Origin: Solirubrobacteraceae bacterium
GTDB taxonomy: Bacteria > Actinomycetota > Thermoleophilia > Solirubrobacterales > Solirubrobacteraceae
Reading direction: 5' to 3'
Assembly: GCA_017882405.1 (NCBI GenBank)
Contig: JADGPO010000011.1
Coordinates: forward strand, 1-18,250
DNA: 18,250 bases
Below are positions 12,566 through 18,250 of the stretch, in pieces. Numbering within the stretch: position 1 is the stretch's first letter; each line of letters starts with the position of its first letter. A model generated the notes under the pieces. It searched no databases and was not told the origin of the DNA. It saw only the letters and a program-made list of their open reading frames with translations. Both the position numbers and the translations under genes were made by a program.

Positions 12566-13306
12566 TTACGCGGCAAGTCCGCCGTCCACGGATAGCACTG
12601 CCCCGGTTACATAGGCCGCTTGGCCCGAAGCGAGAAAGCGCACGCACGCCGCCACCTCCTCCGGAGTTCCCGCTCGGCGCGCCGGCACCTGCGAGAGCAG
12701 CTCCGTGGAGACGTCGGCGGTCATGTCGGTGTCGATCCAACCGGGGGCGACGGCGTTGATCGTGATCCCCCGGCGGGCGACCTCCACGGCGGTCGTCTTG
12801 GTGAGCGCGATCAGCCCTGCCTTGGCGGCCGCGTAGTTGGCCTGCCCGGGGTTGGCGCGCAATCCGACGACCGACGAGATGTTGACGATCCGGCCGGCAC
12901 GGGCGCGCATCATCGGACGCAGCGCGCGGCGCATCAGCCGGAAGGCGGCGTTGAGGTCGGTCTCGATCACCGAGTTCCAGGCCTCGTCGCTCAACGACGG
13001 CGTCAGGTCGTCGACGCTGATGCCGGCGTTGTTGACCAGGGCCAGCACGGGCCGCTCGAACTGCAGCTCAAGCGCCTCGAACAGAGCGTCCGGCGTCGCC
13101 GGGTCGGCCACGTCGCCGGCCAGCGCCACCGCTTCACCCCCCACGGAGGTGATGTCGCCGACCACGGCGGCCGCCCCGTCGGCGTCGGAGCGGTAGTTGA
13201 CGCCCACCGCCCAGCCGTCGGCGGCCAGAGCGCGGGCGGTCGCGGCGCCGATCCCGCGGGACGCACCCGTGACCAGCGCGCAGCCGCCCTCATGCAGCTC
13301 AGGCAT
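12566..13306 (-). CDS. fabG: 3-oxoacyl-ACP reductase
   Basis: A 246-residue short-chain dehydrogenase that reduces 3-oxoacyl-ACP with NADPH. Motifs: TGASRGIG (13-20), NNAG (92-95), ISSVVG with catalytic Ser145, and YAAAK with Tyr158 and Lys162. NYRSD after strand 2 suits NADPH. PGWIDTDM and the C-terminal VDGG are typical FabG. The fab operon location supports fatty-acid synthesis over other SDR roles. ATG 13306 overlaps the fabD stop by 8 nt. Confidence 0.94.
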   Translation of the reverse strand: MPELHEGGCALVTGASRGIGAATARALAADGWAVGVNYRSDADGAAAVVGDITSVGGEAVALAGDVADPATPDALFEALELQFERPVLALVNNAGISVDDLTPSLSDEAWNSVIETDLNAAFRLMRRALRPMMRARAGRIVNISSVVGLRANPGQANYAAAKAGLIALTKTTAVEVARRGITINAVAPGWIDTDMTADVSTELLSQVPARRAGTPEEVAACVRFLASGQAAYVTGAVLSVDGGLAA

Positions 13307-14138
13307 TGACGAGCTCCACGCCCTTGAGGGTGCGCTTGGCCAAGCCGGTCAACACGCGCCCCGGACCGACGTCGACGAAGCGCTGCGCCCCCAGCTCCTG
13401 CAGGGTGAGCATCACCTCGCGCCAGCGGACGGGCATCGTGAGAGCGTCGGCGAGCTCCGAGCGCGGGTCGGTGAACGGTTGCGCGGTGACCGCGGAGACG
13501 ACCGTGCAGCGGGGCTCGGAGAAGGTGGTGCGCTGCAGCGCGGCGCTGAACTCGGGGACGGCGGCGGCCATCATCGGCGAGTGAAACGCTCCGGTGACGT
13601 CGAGCTCCAGCGCGCGCAGGCCCAGCTCGCGGGCGTGCTCGGCGGCGGCGTCGAGATTGCACCGTTCGCCCGACAGCACGACCTGCGTTGGGGAGTTGTC
13701 GTTGGCCACGGTCAGCTCGGCGCCCTCCGCGATCTCGGCGGCCCGCTCGGACGCGCCCGCGCCCAGCAGCGCCAGCATGCTGCCGTCCCCGGACGCCATC
13801 CCGGATTCGTGCATCAGCCGCCCGCGCAGCGCCACCAGCTCCAGGCCCTCGCGCTCGTCCAGCGCACCGGCGGCGACCAGCGCGCCCAACTCGCCCAGCG
13901 AGTGCCCGGCCATCAGCTCGGCGGACGGCCGGCCCAGAGCCTCCCAGCCCGCCAGGCTGGCGCAGAAGATCGCCGGCTGCGCGAAGTTCGTGCCCTCGTC
14001 AGCCCGGGGGAATGGGTCCTCGCCGACCGCTTGCACGGCGAGCTCCAGCAGCTCGGGCCGGACGCGGGCGACCAGCTCGCGCATCTCCGCGGTCTGGCTG
14101 CCCTGACCGGGGAACAGGATGGCCGTGGGGTTGCTCAT
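13299..14138 (-). CDS. fabD: malonyl-CoA:ACP transacylase
   Basis: A 279-residue transacylase that loads malonate onto ACP. Motifs: LFPGQGSQ (8-15), GHSLGE with nucleophile Ser80, GAFHSPMM with catalytic His186, and VDVGPGRVLTGL near the C terminus. It is the first gene of the operon. The start is ATG 14138 (MSNPTAILFPG); the frame remains open to 14225, but the extra 29 residues are not conserved and run through the promoter region. No Shine-Dalgarno is evident; a TACGTT hexamer 7 nt upstream suggests a leaderless message. Confidence 0.95.
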   Translation of the reverse strand: MSNPTAILFPGQGSQTAEMRELVARVRPELLELAVQAVGEDPFPRADEGTNFAQPAIFCASLAGWEALGRPSAELMAGHSLGELGALVAAGALDEREGLELVALRGRLMHESGMASGDGSMLALLGAGASERAAEIAEGAELTVANDNSPTQVVLSGERCNLDAAAEHARELGLRALELDVTGAFHSPMMAAAVPEFSAALQRTTFSEPRCTVVSAVTAQPFTDPRSELADALTMPVRWREVMLTLQELGAQRFVDVGPGRVLTGLAKRTLKGVELVNA

Positions 14139-14145
14139 GCAGGTC

Positions 14146-14176
14146 AACGTACGCCGCCGCTCGGGTGCGGGTACAA
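14146..14176 (-). promoter_or_regulatory. promoter candidate of the FAS-II operon
   Basis: On the minus strand, -35-like TTGTAC (14171-14176) and -10-like TACGTT (14146-14151) are 19 nt apart. The -10 lies 7 nt before the fabD ATG, so transcription would start at or next to the initiation codon. Confidence 0.4.
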
Positions 14177-14190
14177 CCCCGATTGCGACT

Positions 14191-14208
14191 TCCCCCCGAA
14201 CGGGGGGA
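14191..14208. repeat. inverted repeat in the fabD / SDR spacer
   Basis: TCCCCCCG-AA-CGGGGGGA: two perfect 8-bp arms around a 2-bp centre. It lies 15 bp upstream of the proposed fabD -35 and about 20 bp upstream of a TAGGCT hexamer (14228-14233) before the divergent SDR gene. The near-symmetry and position suit a dimeric regulator operator; a hairpin is the alternative. Confidence 0.6.
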
Positions 14209-14248
14209 CGGGCCGGTGAGAACAAGGTAGGCTGGCGGCCGACCGCCG

Positions 14249-15067
14249 GTGAGTCTGCCCCAACCCACCTCCACTTCTGCTGCCATGGTGACCGGCGCCT
14301 CGGCCGGGATCGGCAGCGCCATCGCCCGCGAGCTGGCCAAGCGCGGTCACGGTCTGATCCTCGTCGCCCGCCGCAAGGACAAGCTCGACGAGCTGGCCGC
14401 CCAGCTCACCGAGGAGTTCGGCGTCCGCGCCGACACGCTCGGCTGCGACCTGGGCAAGGCCGCTTCCCGCCAGCGGCTGCCCGCGCGGGTGCACTCGCTC
14501 GGGTTGACCGTCAGCGTGCTCGTCAACAACGCCGGCTTCACCACCGGCGGCGCCTTCTATCAGTCCGATCCGGCGCGCGAGCTCGACCAGGTGCGCGTGC
14601 TCGTCGAGGCGCCGATGGCATTGTGCTCGGCGTTTCTGCCCGAGATGGTGCGCCGGGGCTCGGGCGCGGTGCTGAACGTCGCCTCGACGGCCGGGATGCA
14701 GCCGCTGCCCTACTCCGCCGGTTACTCGGCCGCCAAGGCCTACATGCTGACCTTCTCCGAGGCACTGCATCACGAGCTCAGGGGCGCCGGCGTGACCGTC
14801 ACCGCGCTCGCCCCCGGGCCGGTGTCGACCGAGTTCTGGGACGCGGCCGGCTGGGAGGTGGCCAGCGGCCAGTCGTTCGAGAAGGCGGTTCCCAAGCCCG
14901 CCTGGGTGACCGCCGAGCAGGTGGCCAGCGCCGGCGTCAAGGGCCTGGAGGCCGGACGGCGCGTCGTCGTGCCCGGAGTCCAGATCCGCGCGGCGATGCT
15001 GGCCACCCAGTACCTGCCCCATGCGTTCAAGCTGCCGGTGATCGAGTGGGCGATGCGGCGCCGTTAG
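14249..15067 (+). CDS. short-chain dehydrogenase/reductase (SDR), substrate unknown
   Basis: A 272-residue classical SDR of the DltE-like type (COG0300). Motifs: TGASAGIG (about 15-22), VARRKDKLDEL after strand 2 (Arg pair suggests NADP), NNAGFTTGG, NVASTAG (catalytic Ser) and GYSAAKAY (Tyr and Lys of the active site), then LAPGPVSTEFW. It is longer than FabG at the C terminus, with a hydrophobic or basic tail (MRRR at the very end), as in family members that act on lipidic substrates. The start is GTG 14249; ATG 14285 would begin directly at the Rossmann strand and is possible. It is divergent from fabD across a 110-bp spacer, which may mean shared control with fatty-acid synthesis. Its stop overlaps the convergent hydrolase stop by 4 bp. 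Confidence 0.88.
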   Translation: MSLPQPTSTSAAMVTGASAGIGSAIARELAKRGHGLILVARRKDKLDELAAQLTEEFGVRADTLGCDLGKAASRQRLPARVHSLGLTVSVLVNNAGFTTGGAFYQSDPARELDQVRVLVEAPMALCSAFLPEMVRRGSGAVLNVASTAGMQPLPYSAGYSAAKAYMLTFSEALHHELRGAGVTVTALAPGPVSTEFWDAAGWEVASGQSFEKAVPKPAWVTAEQVASAGVKGLEAGRRVVVPGVQIRAAMLATQYLPHAFKLPVIEWAMRRR

Positions 15068-15975
15068 GCGTTCGCGCCGCCCCCAGCGAAGAAGTCCGCC
15101 AGCTCCCCGGCAACCTCCTCGGGCGCGTCCTCGGGGAGGAAGTGCGAGGCCTCCACGCCGCGTCCGCGCACCCCGGGCGCCCAGTCGCGCCACACCGCCA
15201 GCACGTCGTCGTAGAAGACGGGCAGGGCGCCGCGCGTCCCCCACAGCGCGAGCGTGGGGCACCCGATCTGCCGACCCTCGGCGCGGTCGGCCTCGTCGAG
15301 CTCGCGGTCGACCGTGGCCCCCGCACGATAGTCCTCGCACATTGCCTGGACCGCCCCCGGGTCGAGCAGGTGCTCGCGGTAGGCATCGACGACATCTGCG
15401 GGGTAGCGGTCGGGATCGCCCCCGATGCCCATCCGCCGCACGTGGTGGGCAAACCACGCCTCGTGGTCGCCGAGGATCAACCGCTCGGGCAGCGGGGCCG
15501 GCTGGGCCAGGAAGCTCCAGTGCCAGTAGCTGACCGCCGACGTCGCGTCGGTCCGGTTCCACACTTCGGAGGTGGGCACGATGTCGAGCACGGCCAGGGC
15601 GGTAACGGTCGAGGCGTGGTCGAGCGCCATGCGATAGGCGACGCGCCCACCGCGGTCATGCCCGGCGACGGCGAAGCGCTCAAAGCCCGCAGACGCCATC
15701 GCCTGCACCAGGTCAAGTGCCATCGCGCGCTTGGAGTGCGGCCGGTGGTGGTCGGCGGGCTCGGGACGCAGCGAGGCGCCATAGCCGGCCAGGTCCGCGG
15801 CCACCACGGTGAACCCCCGCTGCGCCAGCAACGGTGCCGCGGCGTGCCACATCAGATGCGTCTCGGGATAGCCGTGCAGGAGCAGCAACGGCGGTCCGGT
15901 GCCTCCCACCCGGGCGAATACGTCTCCCCGCTCGCACGGCAACTGCTCCTGCGCAAATCCGTCGAACAGGCTCAC
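15064..15975 (-). CDS. haloacetate (fluoroacetate) dehalogenase-like alpha/beta hydrolase
   Basis: A 303-residue alpha/beta hydrolase. HGYPETHLMWH (34-44) is the oxyanion region. GHDRGGRVAYR holds nucleophile Asp107 with Arg108 and Arg111, LDIVPT holds Asp131, YWHW holds His152 and Trp153, EDYRAG holds Tyr216, and SHFLPED holds catalytic His278. In Rhodopseudomonas fluoroacetate dehalogenase the counterparts are Asp110, Arg111, Arg114, Asp134, His155, Trp156, Tyr219 and His280: the two Arg bind the carboxylate and His/Trp/Tyr the fluoride. All are matched at a near-constant offset, so hydrolytic removal of halide from a 2-haloacid is likely, although epoxide hydrolases share much of the fold. 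The start is GTG 15975, overlapping the regulator stop (GTGA). It is last in the cofH-kinase-regulator unit. Confidence 0.85.
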   Translation of the reverse strand: MSLFDGFAQEQLPCERGDVFARVGGTGPPLLLLHGYPETHLMWHAAAPLLAQRGFTVVAADLAGYGASLRPEPADHHRPHSKRAMALDLVQAMASAGFERFAVAGHDRGGRVAYRMALDHASTVTALAVLDIVPTSEVWNRTDATSAVSYWHWSFLAQPAPLPERLILGDHEAWFAHHVRRMGIGGDPDRYPADVVDAYREHLLDPGAVQAMCEDYRAGATVDRELDEADRAEGRQIGCPTLALWGTRGALPVFYDDVLAVWRDWAPGVRGRGVEASHFLPEDAPEEVAGELADFFAGGGANA

Positions 15976-16610
15976 GCCAGCAACCCCACCCGCTGGGCCC
16001 GCTGAACCGCCTCGGCTCGGTTGCGCGCGCCGAGCTTGCGATACAGCGCGCTGGTGTGCTCCTTGACCGTGTGCGGAGACAGGAACAGCGTCTGCGCGAT
16101 CTCGCGGTTGGTGGAGCCGGCGGCGACCAGGTCCAGCACCTCGCGCTCGCGCTCTGAGAGCGGCGGCGCCGGCTGCTCGGCGGTGGGCGCGAACATCGTC
16201 ATGCCGAGCCCGACGATCCGCACCGCGCGGGCCACCTCGCCGGCGTCCCAGTCCTTTGACACGAACCCCGAGGCGCCGGCCGCCCGGGCCGCTGCCGGCG
16301 ACATCCGCCCGGCGCCGGAGATCAGCAGCACGCGCGTCCCCGGCGATGCCTTGCGGATCGAGGCGCAGACGTCCGCTCCGGACTCGTGCGAGAGGAACAG
16401 GTCGACCAGGGCGACGTCGGGACGCAGGCTGGGTAGCAGCTCCAGCGCCTCGGCGCCCGTGCGGGCGGCCACGCAGCGCTGCACCCACGGCTGCTCACCC
16501 AGCAGCACGCGAAAGCCCCAGTGCACGACGTCGTGGTCGTCGACCACCAGGACCCGCAGCTGGCGCCCGTCCAGATCGTCTGACGACGACGACTCGCTCG
16601 CACCGCTCAC
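15972..16610 (-). CDS. NarL/LuxR-type response regulator
   Basis: A 212-residue two-domain regulator. The receiver domain (about 18-135) has the acidic pair Asp24-Asp25 (VVDDHD), phospho-acceptor Asp70 in ALVDLFL, Ser98 in LLISGAG and Lys119 in FVSKDWD. The LuxR HTH (about 150-208) reads LSEREREVLDLVAAGSTNRE, then the recognition part SPHTVKEHTSALYRKLGA. Expected to bind DNA as a dimer when phosphorylated by the kinase encoded just upstream. The start is GTG 16610, overlapping the kinase stop by 4 nt; a Ser/Asp-rich leader precedes the receiver. Its targets are unknown; the linked hydrolase and cofH are candidates. Confidence 0.93.
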   Translation of the reverse strand: MSGASESSSSDDLDGRQLRVLVVDDHDVVHWGFRVLLGEQPWVQRCVAARTGAEALELLPSLRPDVALVDLFLSHESGADVCASIRKASPGTRVLLISGAGRMSPAAARAAGASGFVSKDWDAGEVARAVRIVGLGMTMFAPTAEQPAPPLSEREREVLDLVAAGSTNREIAQTLFLSPHTVKEHTSALYRKLGARNRAEAVQRAQRVGLLA

Positions 16611-17743
16611 GCCGGCTGCGCCTCCGCGATCGGCACCACCAGCCGCACCCGCCAGTTGCCCGGATCGGCCGTCCCGAACTCCACCATCCCACCGTGCTGC
16701 AGCGCCTCGAAGGCCGCCAGCCGCAGCCCCATGCCGGCTCCCCGGGCTCCGGCGGACACGCCGTCGTTGCGCACCTCCAGCGCGAACGTGTCGGCATCCG
16801 AGGACACGCTCACCTGCACCCGCGTGGGCGAGGCGTGCTTGGCGATGTTGCGAAGCGCCTCGGCGAACACCGATTGCGCCAGCGGCTCGACGTCCATCGG
16901 CACGATCACGTCCTCGGGCCATTCGACGACCAACGGACCGCCGGACGTCTGTGACTCCGCCGCGCGTGCCACCTCGGCCGACAACGTTGTCGCCGTGGTC
17001 AGCGCCACCGGGGCGAGCGGCCGCTCCAGCGCCGAGCGCAGATCGCTGAGCGCCTCCGACATCTCCACCCGGCAGCGCTCGCGCTGGTCGTCGTCCAGCG
17101 CGCGCTCGGCGCTCAGCGCCAGCGACACCCCGAACAGCCGCTGCATCACCCGCTCGTGGATCTCACGCGCCAGCTCCAGGCGCTCGCCCAGCCGCCGCGT
17201 GCGCTCCTGCTGGCGGGTCGCGTTGCGGGCGGTGGCCACCAGCGCCGCGGTCTTACCCAGCGTCCACAGCAGGTGGCGCTCGCCGTCGGTCAGCTCGAAG
17301 CGTCCGCCGCCGCGATCGGCGCAGATGACCCCGTACGCGTGGCCGGCGGCGCTGAGCGGCGTGCACACGAGCGTGGTGATCCCGAACAGCTCGGCGTACT
17401 TGGCCGGCACCTGATCCTCGATCCCCTCCGAGACGACCACCACCTCGTCCTCCAGCAGAGCCCGCTGCGCGATCGGCGTCGACAGCAACGTCGGCGACGG
17501 CTGCAGGTTCATCAGCTGACGGAACGAGGTGCCGTAGGCACCGACCACGTAGACCCGGCGCCGAGCGGAGTCGGCCATGAAGATCGCCGCGCGCCGCATC
17601 GTCGTCAGCCGGCAGATCGCCTCGCAGATGCGGTCGTAGAACTCGGTCGAGGAGGTGTCGTTGTCCAGGTCGGCCAGCAGCTCGACGAACACCTCCAGCG
17701 GCTCGACGCCGGCGAACAGCGACGGCGGCCGTTCGATGCTCAC
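16607..17743 (-). CDS. cytosolic GAF-domain sensor histidine kinase (HisKA_3)
   Basis: A 378-residue kinase with no TM segment or signal peptide, so it should sense a cytoplasmic cue. A GAF domain covers about 30-170. The HisKA_3 dimerisation helix has phospho-acceptor His196 in LAREIHERVMQRLFG. The ATPase domain (about 283-375) shows the N box around Asn299 (FAEALRNIAKHAS), VRNDGV with Asp327, and GAGMGLRL. It is the NarL-family partner of the response regulator, with which it overlaps by 4 nt. The start is GTG 17743, one nt after the cofH stop (TGACGTG). GAF domains bind small molecules, nucleotides, haem or flavins; no ligand can be read from the sequence. Confidence 0.92.
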   Translation of the reverse strand: MSIERPPSLFAGVEPLEVFVELLADLDNDTSSTEFYDRICEAICRLTTMRRAAIFMADSARRRVYVVGAYGTSFRQLMNLQPSPTLLSTPIAQRALLEDEVVVVSEGIEDQVPAKYAELFGITTLVCTPLSAAGHAYGVICADRGGGRFELTDGERHLLWTLGKTAALVATARNATRQQERTRRLGERLELAREIHERVMQRLFGVSLALSAERALDDDQRERCRVEMSEALSDLRSALERPLAPVALTTATTLSAEVARAAESQTSGGPLVVEWPEDVIVPMDVEPLAQSVFAEALRNIAKHASPTRVQVSVSSDADTFALEVRNDGVSAGARGAGMGLRLAAFEALQHGGMVEFGTADPGNWRVRLVVPIAEAQPA

Positions 17744-17744
17744 G

Positions 17745-18250
17745 TCAGGCAGCTACCGATTGGCACTCGTAGCGGCGGCGGATCTCGTACAGCGTGCTGC
17801 GCTCGGCCGCCGGGCGGCCGGCCGAGTGCGCGGCGCCGACCAGATCCTCGGGCTCCAGGCGCACGCCGTGATAGCTGCCGGCCATGCGGCTGATCGACTC
17901 CTCCATCAGCGTGCCGCCGAGGTCGTTGACGCCCCAGCGCAGCGCCTCGGTCGCGACCTCCAGGCCCATCTTCACCCACGACGCCTGCACGCTGCGCACC
18001 GTCTCGCCCAGGGCCAGCCGGAACACCGCGGTGTGCTTGAGGTTCTCCTCCCGCGAGATCTCCTGGACCCCGTGGGCGCGTCCCAGCAGCGTCTGGAACG
18101 GGATGAACGAGAGCGGCACGAACTCGGTGAAGCCGCCGGTGCGCTCCTGCAGCTCGCGGATCACGCGCATGTGCTCGGCCAGCTCCCCGGGCTCCTCGAT
18201 GTGGCCGAACATCACGGTCGCCGTGGAGCGGATCCCCTCGGCGTGCGAGG
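17745..18250 (-). CDS. cofH: FO synthase subunit 2 (CofH), C-terminal part
   Basis: The C-terminal 167 residues of a protein that continues past the right edge. TATVMFGHIEEP, then GGFTEFVPLSFIPF, SWVKMGLEVAT, GGVNDLGGTLMEE and SRMAGS match CofH and the C-terminal half of FbiC. CofH is a radical-SAM enzyme that joins tyrosine to 5-amino-6-ribitylaminouracil; CofG then closes the FO ring, the chromophore of F420. The radical-SAM CxxxCxxC cluster lies outside the window, so I cannot say whether this is stand-alone CofH or a fused FbiC. The end (YECQSVAA) runs to TGA 17747-17745, one nt before the kinase start. Related MqnC/MqnE menaquinone enzymes lack the GGVNDLGGTLMEE wording. Confidence 0.9.
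   Translation of the reverse strand, partial: SHAEGIRSTATVMFGHIEEPGELAEHMRVIRELQERTGGFTEFVPLSFIPFQTLLGRAHGVQEISREENLKHTAVFRLALGETVRSVQASWVKMGLEVATEALRWGVNDLGGTLMEESISRMAGSYHGVRLEPEDLVGAAHSAGRPAAERSTLYEIRRRYECQSVAA

Noticed and set aside
14119..16005. Plus-strand open frame of 628 codons
   Set aside because: It covers the SDR in another frame and the antisense of the hydrolase, has Arg/Ala/Gly-rich composition and no motifs. Such shadows are expected at this GC content.

Overview
The window is high-GC DNA from an actinobacterium. The mix of F420-biosynthesis genes, a mycobacterial-style FAS-II cluster with an InhA-like enoyl reductase and AccD6-like carboxyltransferase, frequent GTG starts, few Shine-Dalgarno sequences and tRNA genes without encoded CCA fits a deep-branching lineage such as Thermoleophilia/Solirubrobacterales. 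That placement is inference; no rRNA is present.

Layout. (1) 1-118: the 3' end of an unidentified plus-strand gene, followed by about 500 bases with no convincing gene. (2) 624-2359: five minus-strand tRNA genes, Pro(GGG), Gly(TCC), Trp(CCA), Leu(TAG) and Leu(CAA). A yjbQ gene starts 5 nt after the end of tRNA-Trp, and a plus-strand four-TM protein of unknown function lies between the two Leu genes. (3) 2394-5751: an inositol-monophosphatase family protein (minus), a membrane protein with a degenerate M28 peptidase-like domain (plus), and a secreted NodB-type polysaccharide deacetylase (minus). The last two overlap tail to tail. (4) 5819-8848: the plus-strand F420 cluster npdG-cofD-cofC-cofE. 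It makes the F420 tail from FO and moves hydride between F420 and NADP. (5) 8853-14138: a minus-strand FAS-II operon read fabD-fabG-acpP-fabF-accD-fabI, very compact, with start/stop overlaps. It supplies malonyl transfer, condensation, ketoreduction, enoyl reduction, the carrier protein and a carboxyltransferase subunit. fabH and a dehydratase are absent. (6) 14249-15067: a plus-strand SDR, divergent from fabD across a 110-bp spacer with an 8+8 bp inverted repeat. (7) 15064-18250: a minus-strand unit read cofH (partial)-sensor kinase-response regulator-haloacetate dehalogenase-like hydrolase, with 1-nt gaps or 4-nt overlaps.

How it fits together. CofH (with CofG, not seen) makes FO. CofC activates the C3 acid, CofD attaches it to FO, CofE adds glutamates, and NpdG uses the finished cofactor. 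F420 genes therefore flank the fatty-acid operon on both sides. The most unusual points are the coupling of cofH to a two-component system and a dehalogenase carrying the full fluoroacetate-dehalogenase active site, the apparent tRNA-Trp/yjbQ bicistron, and the degenerate M28-like membrane protein.
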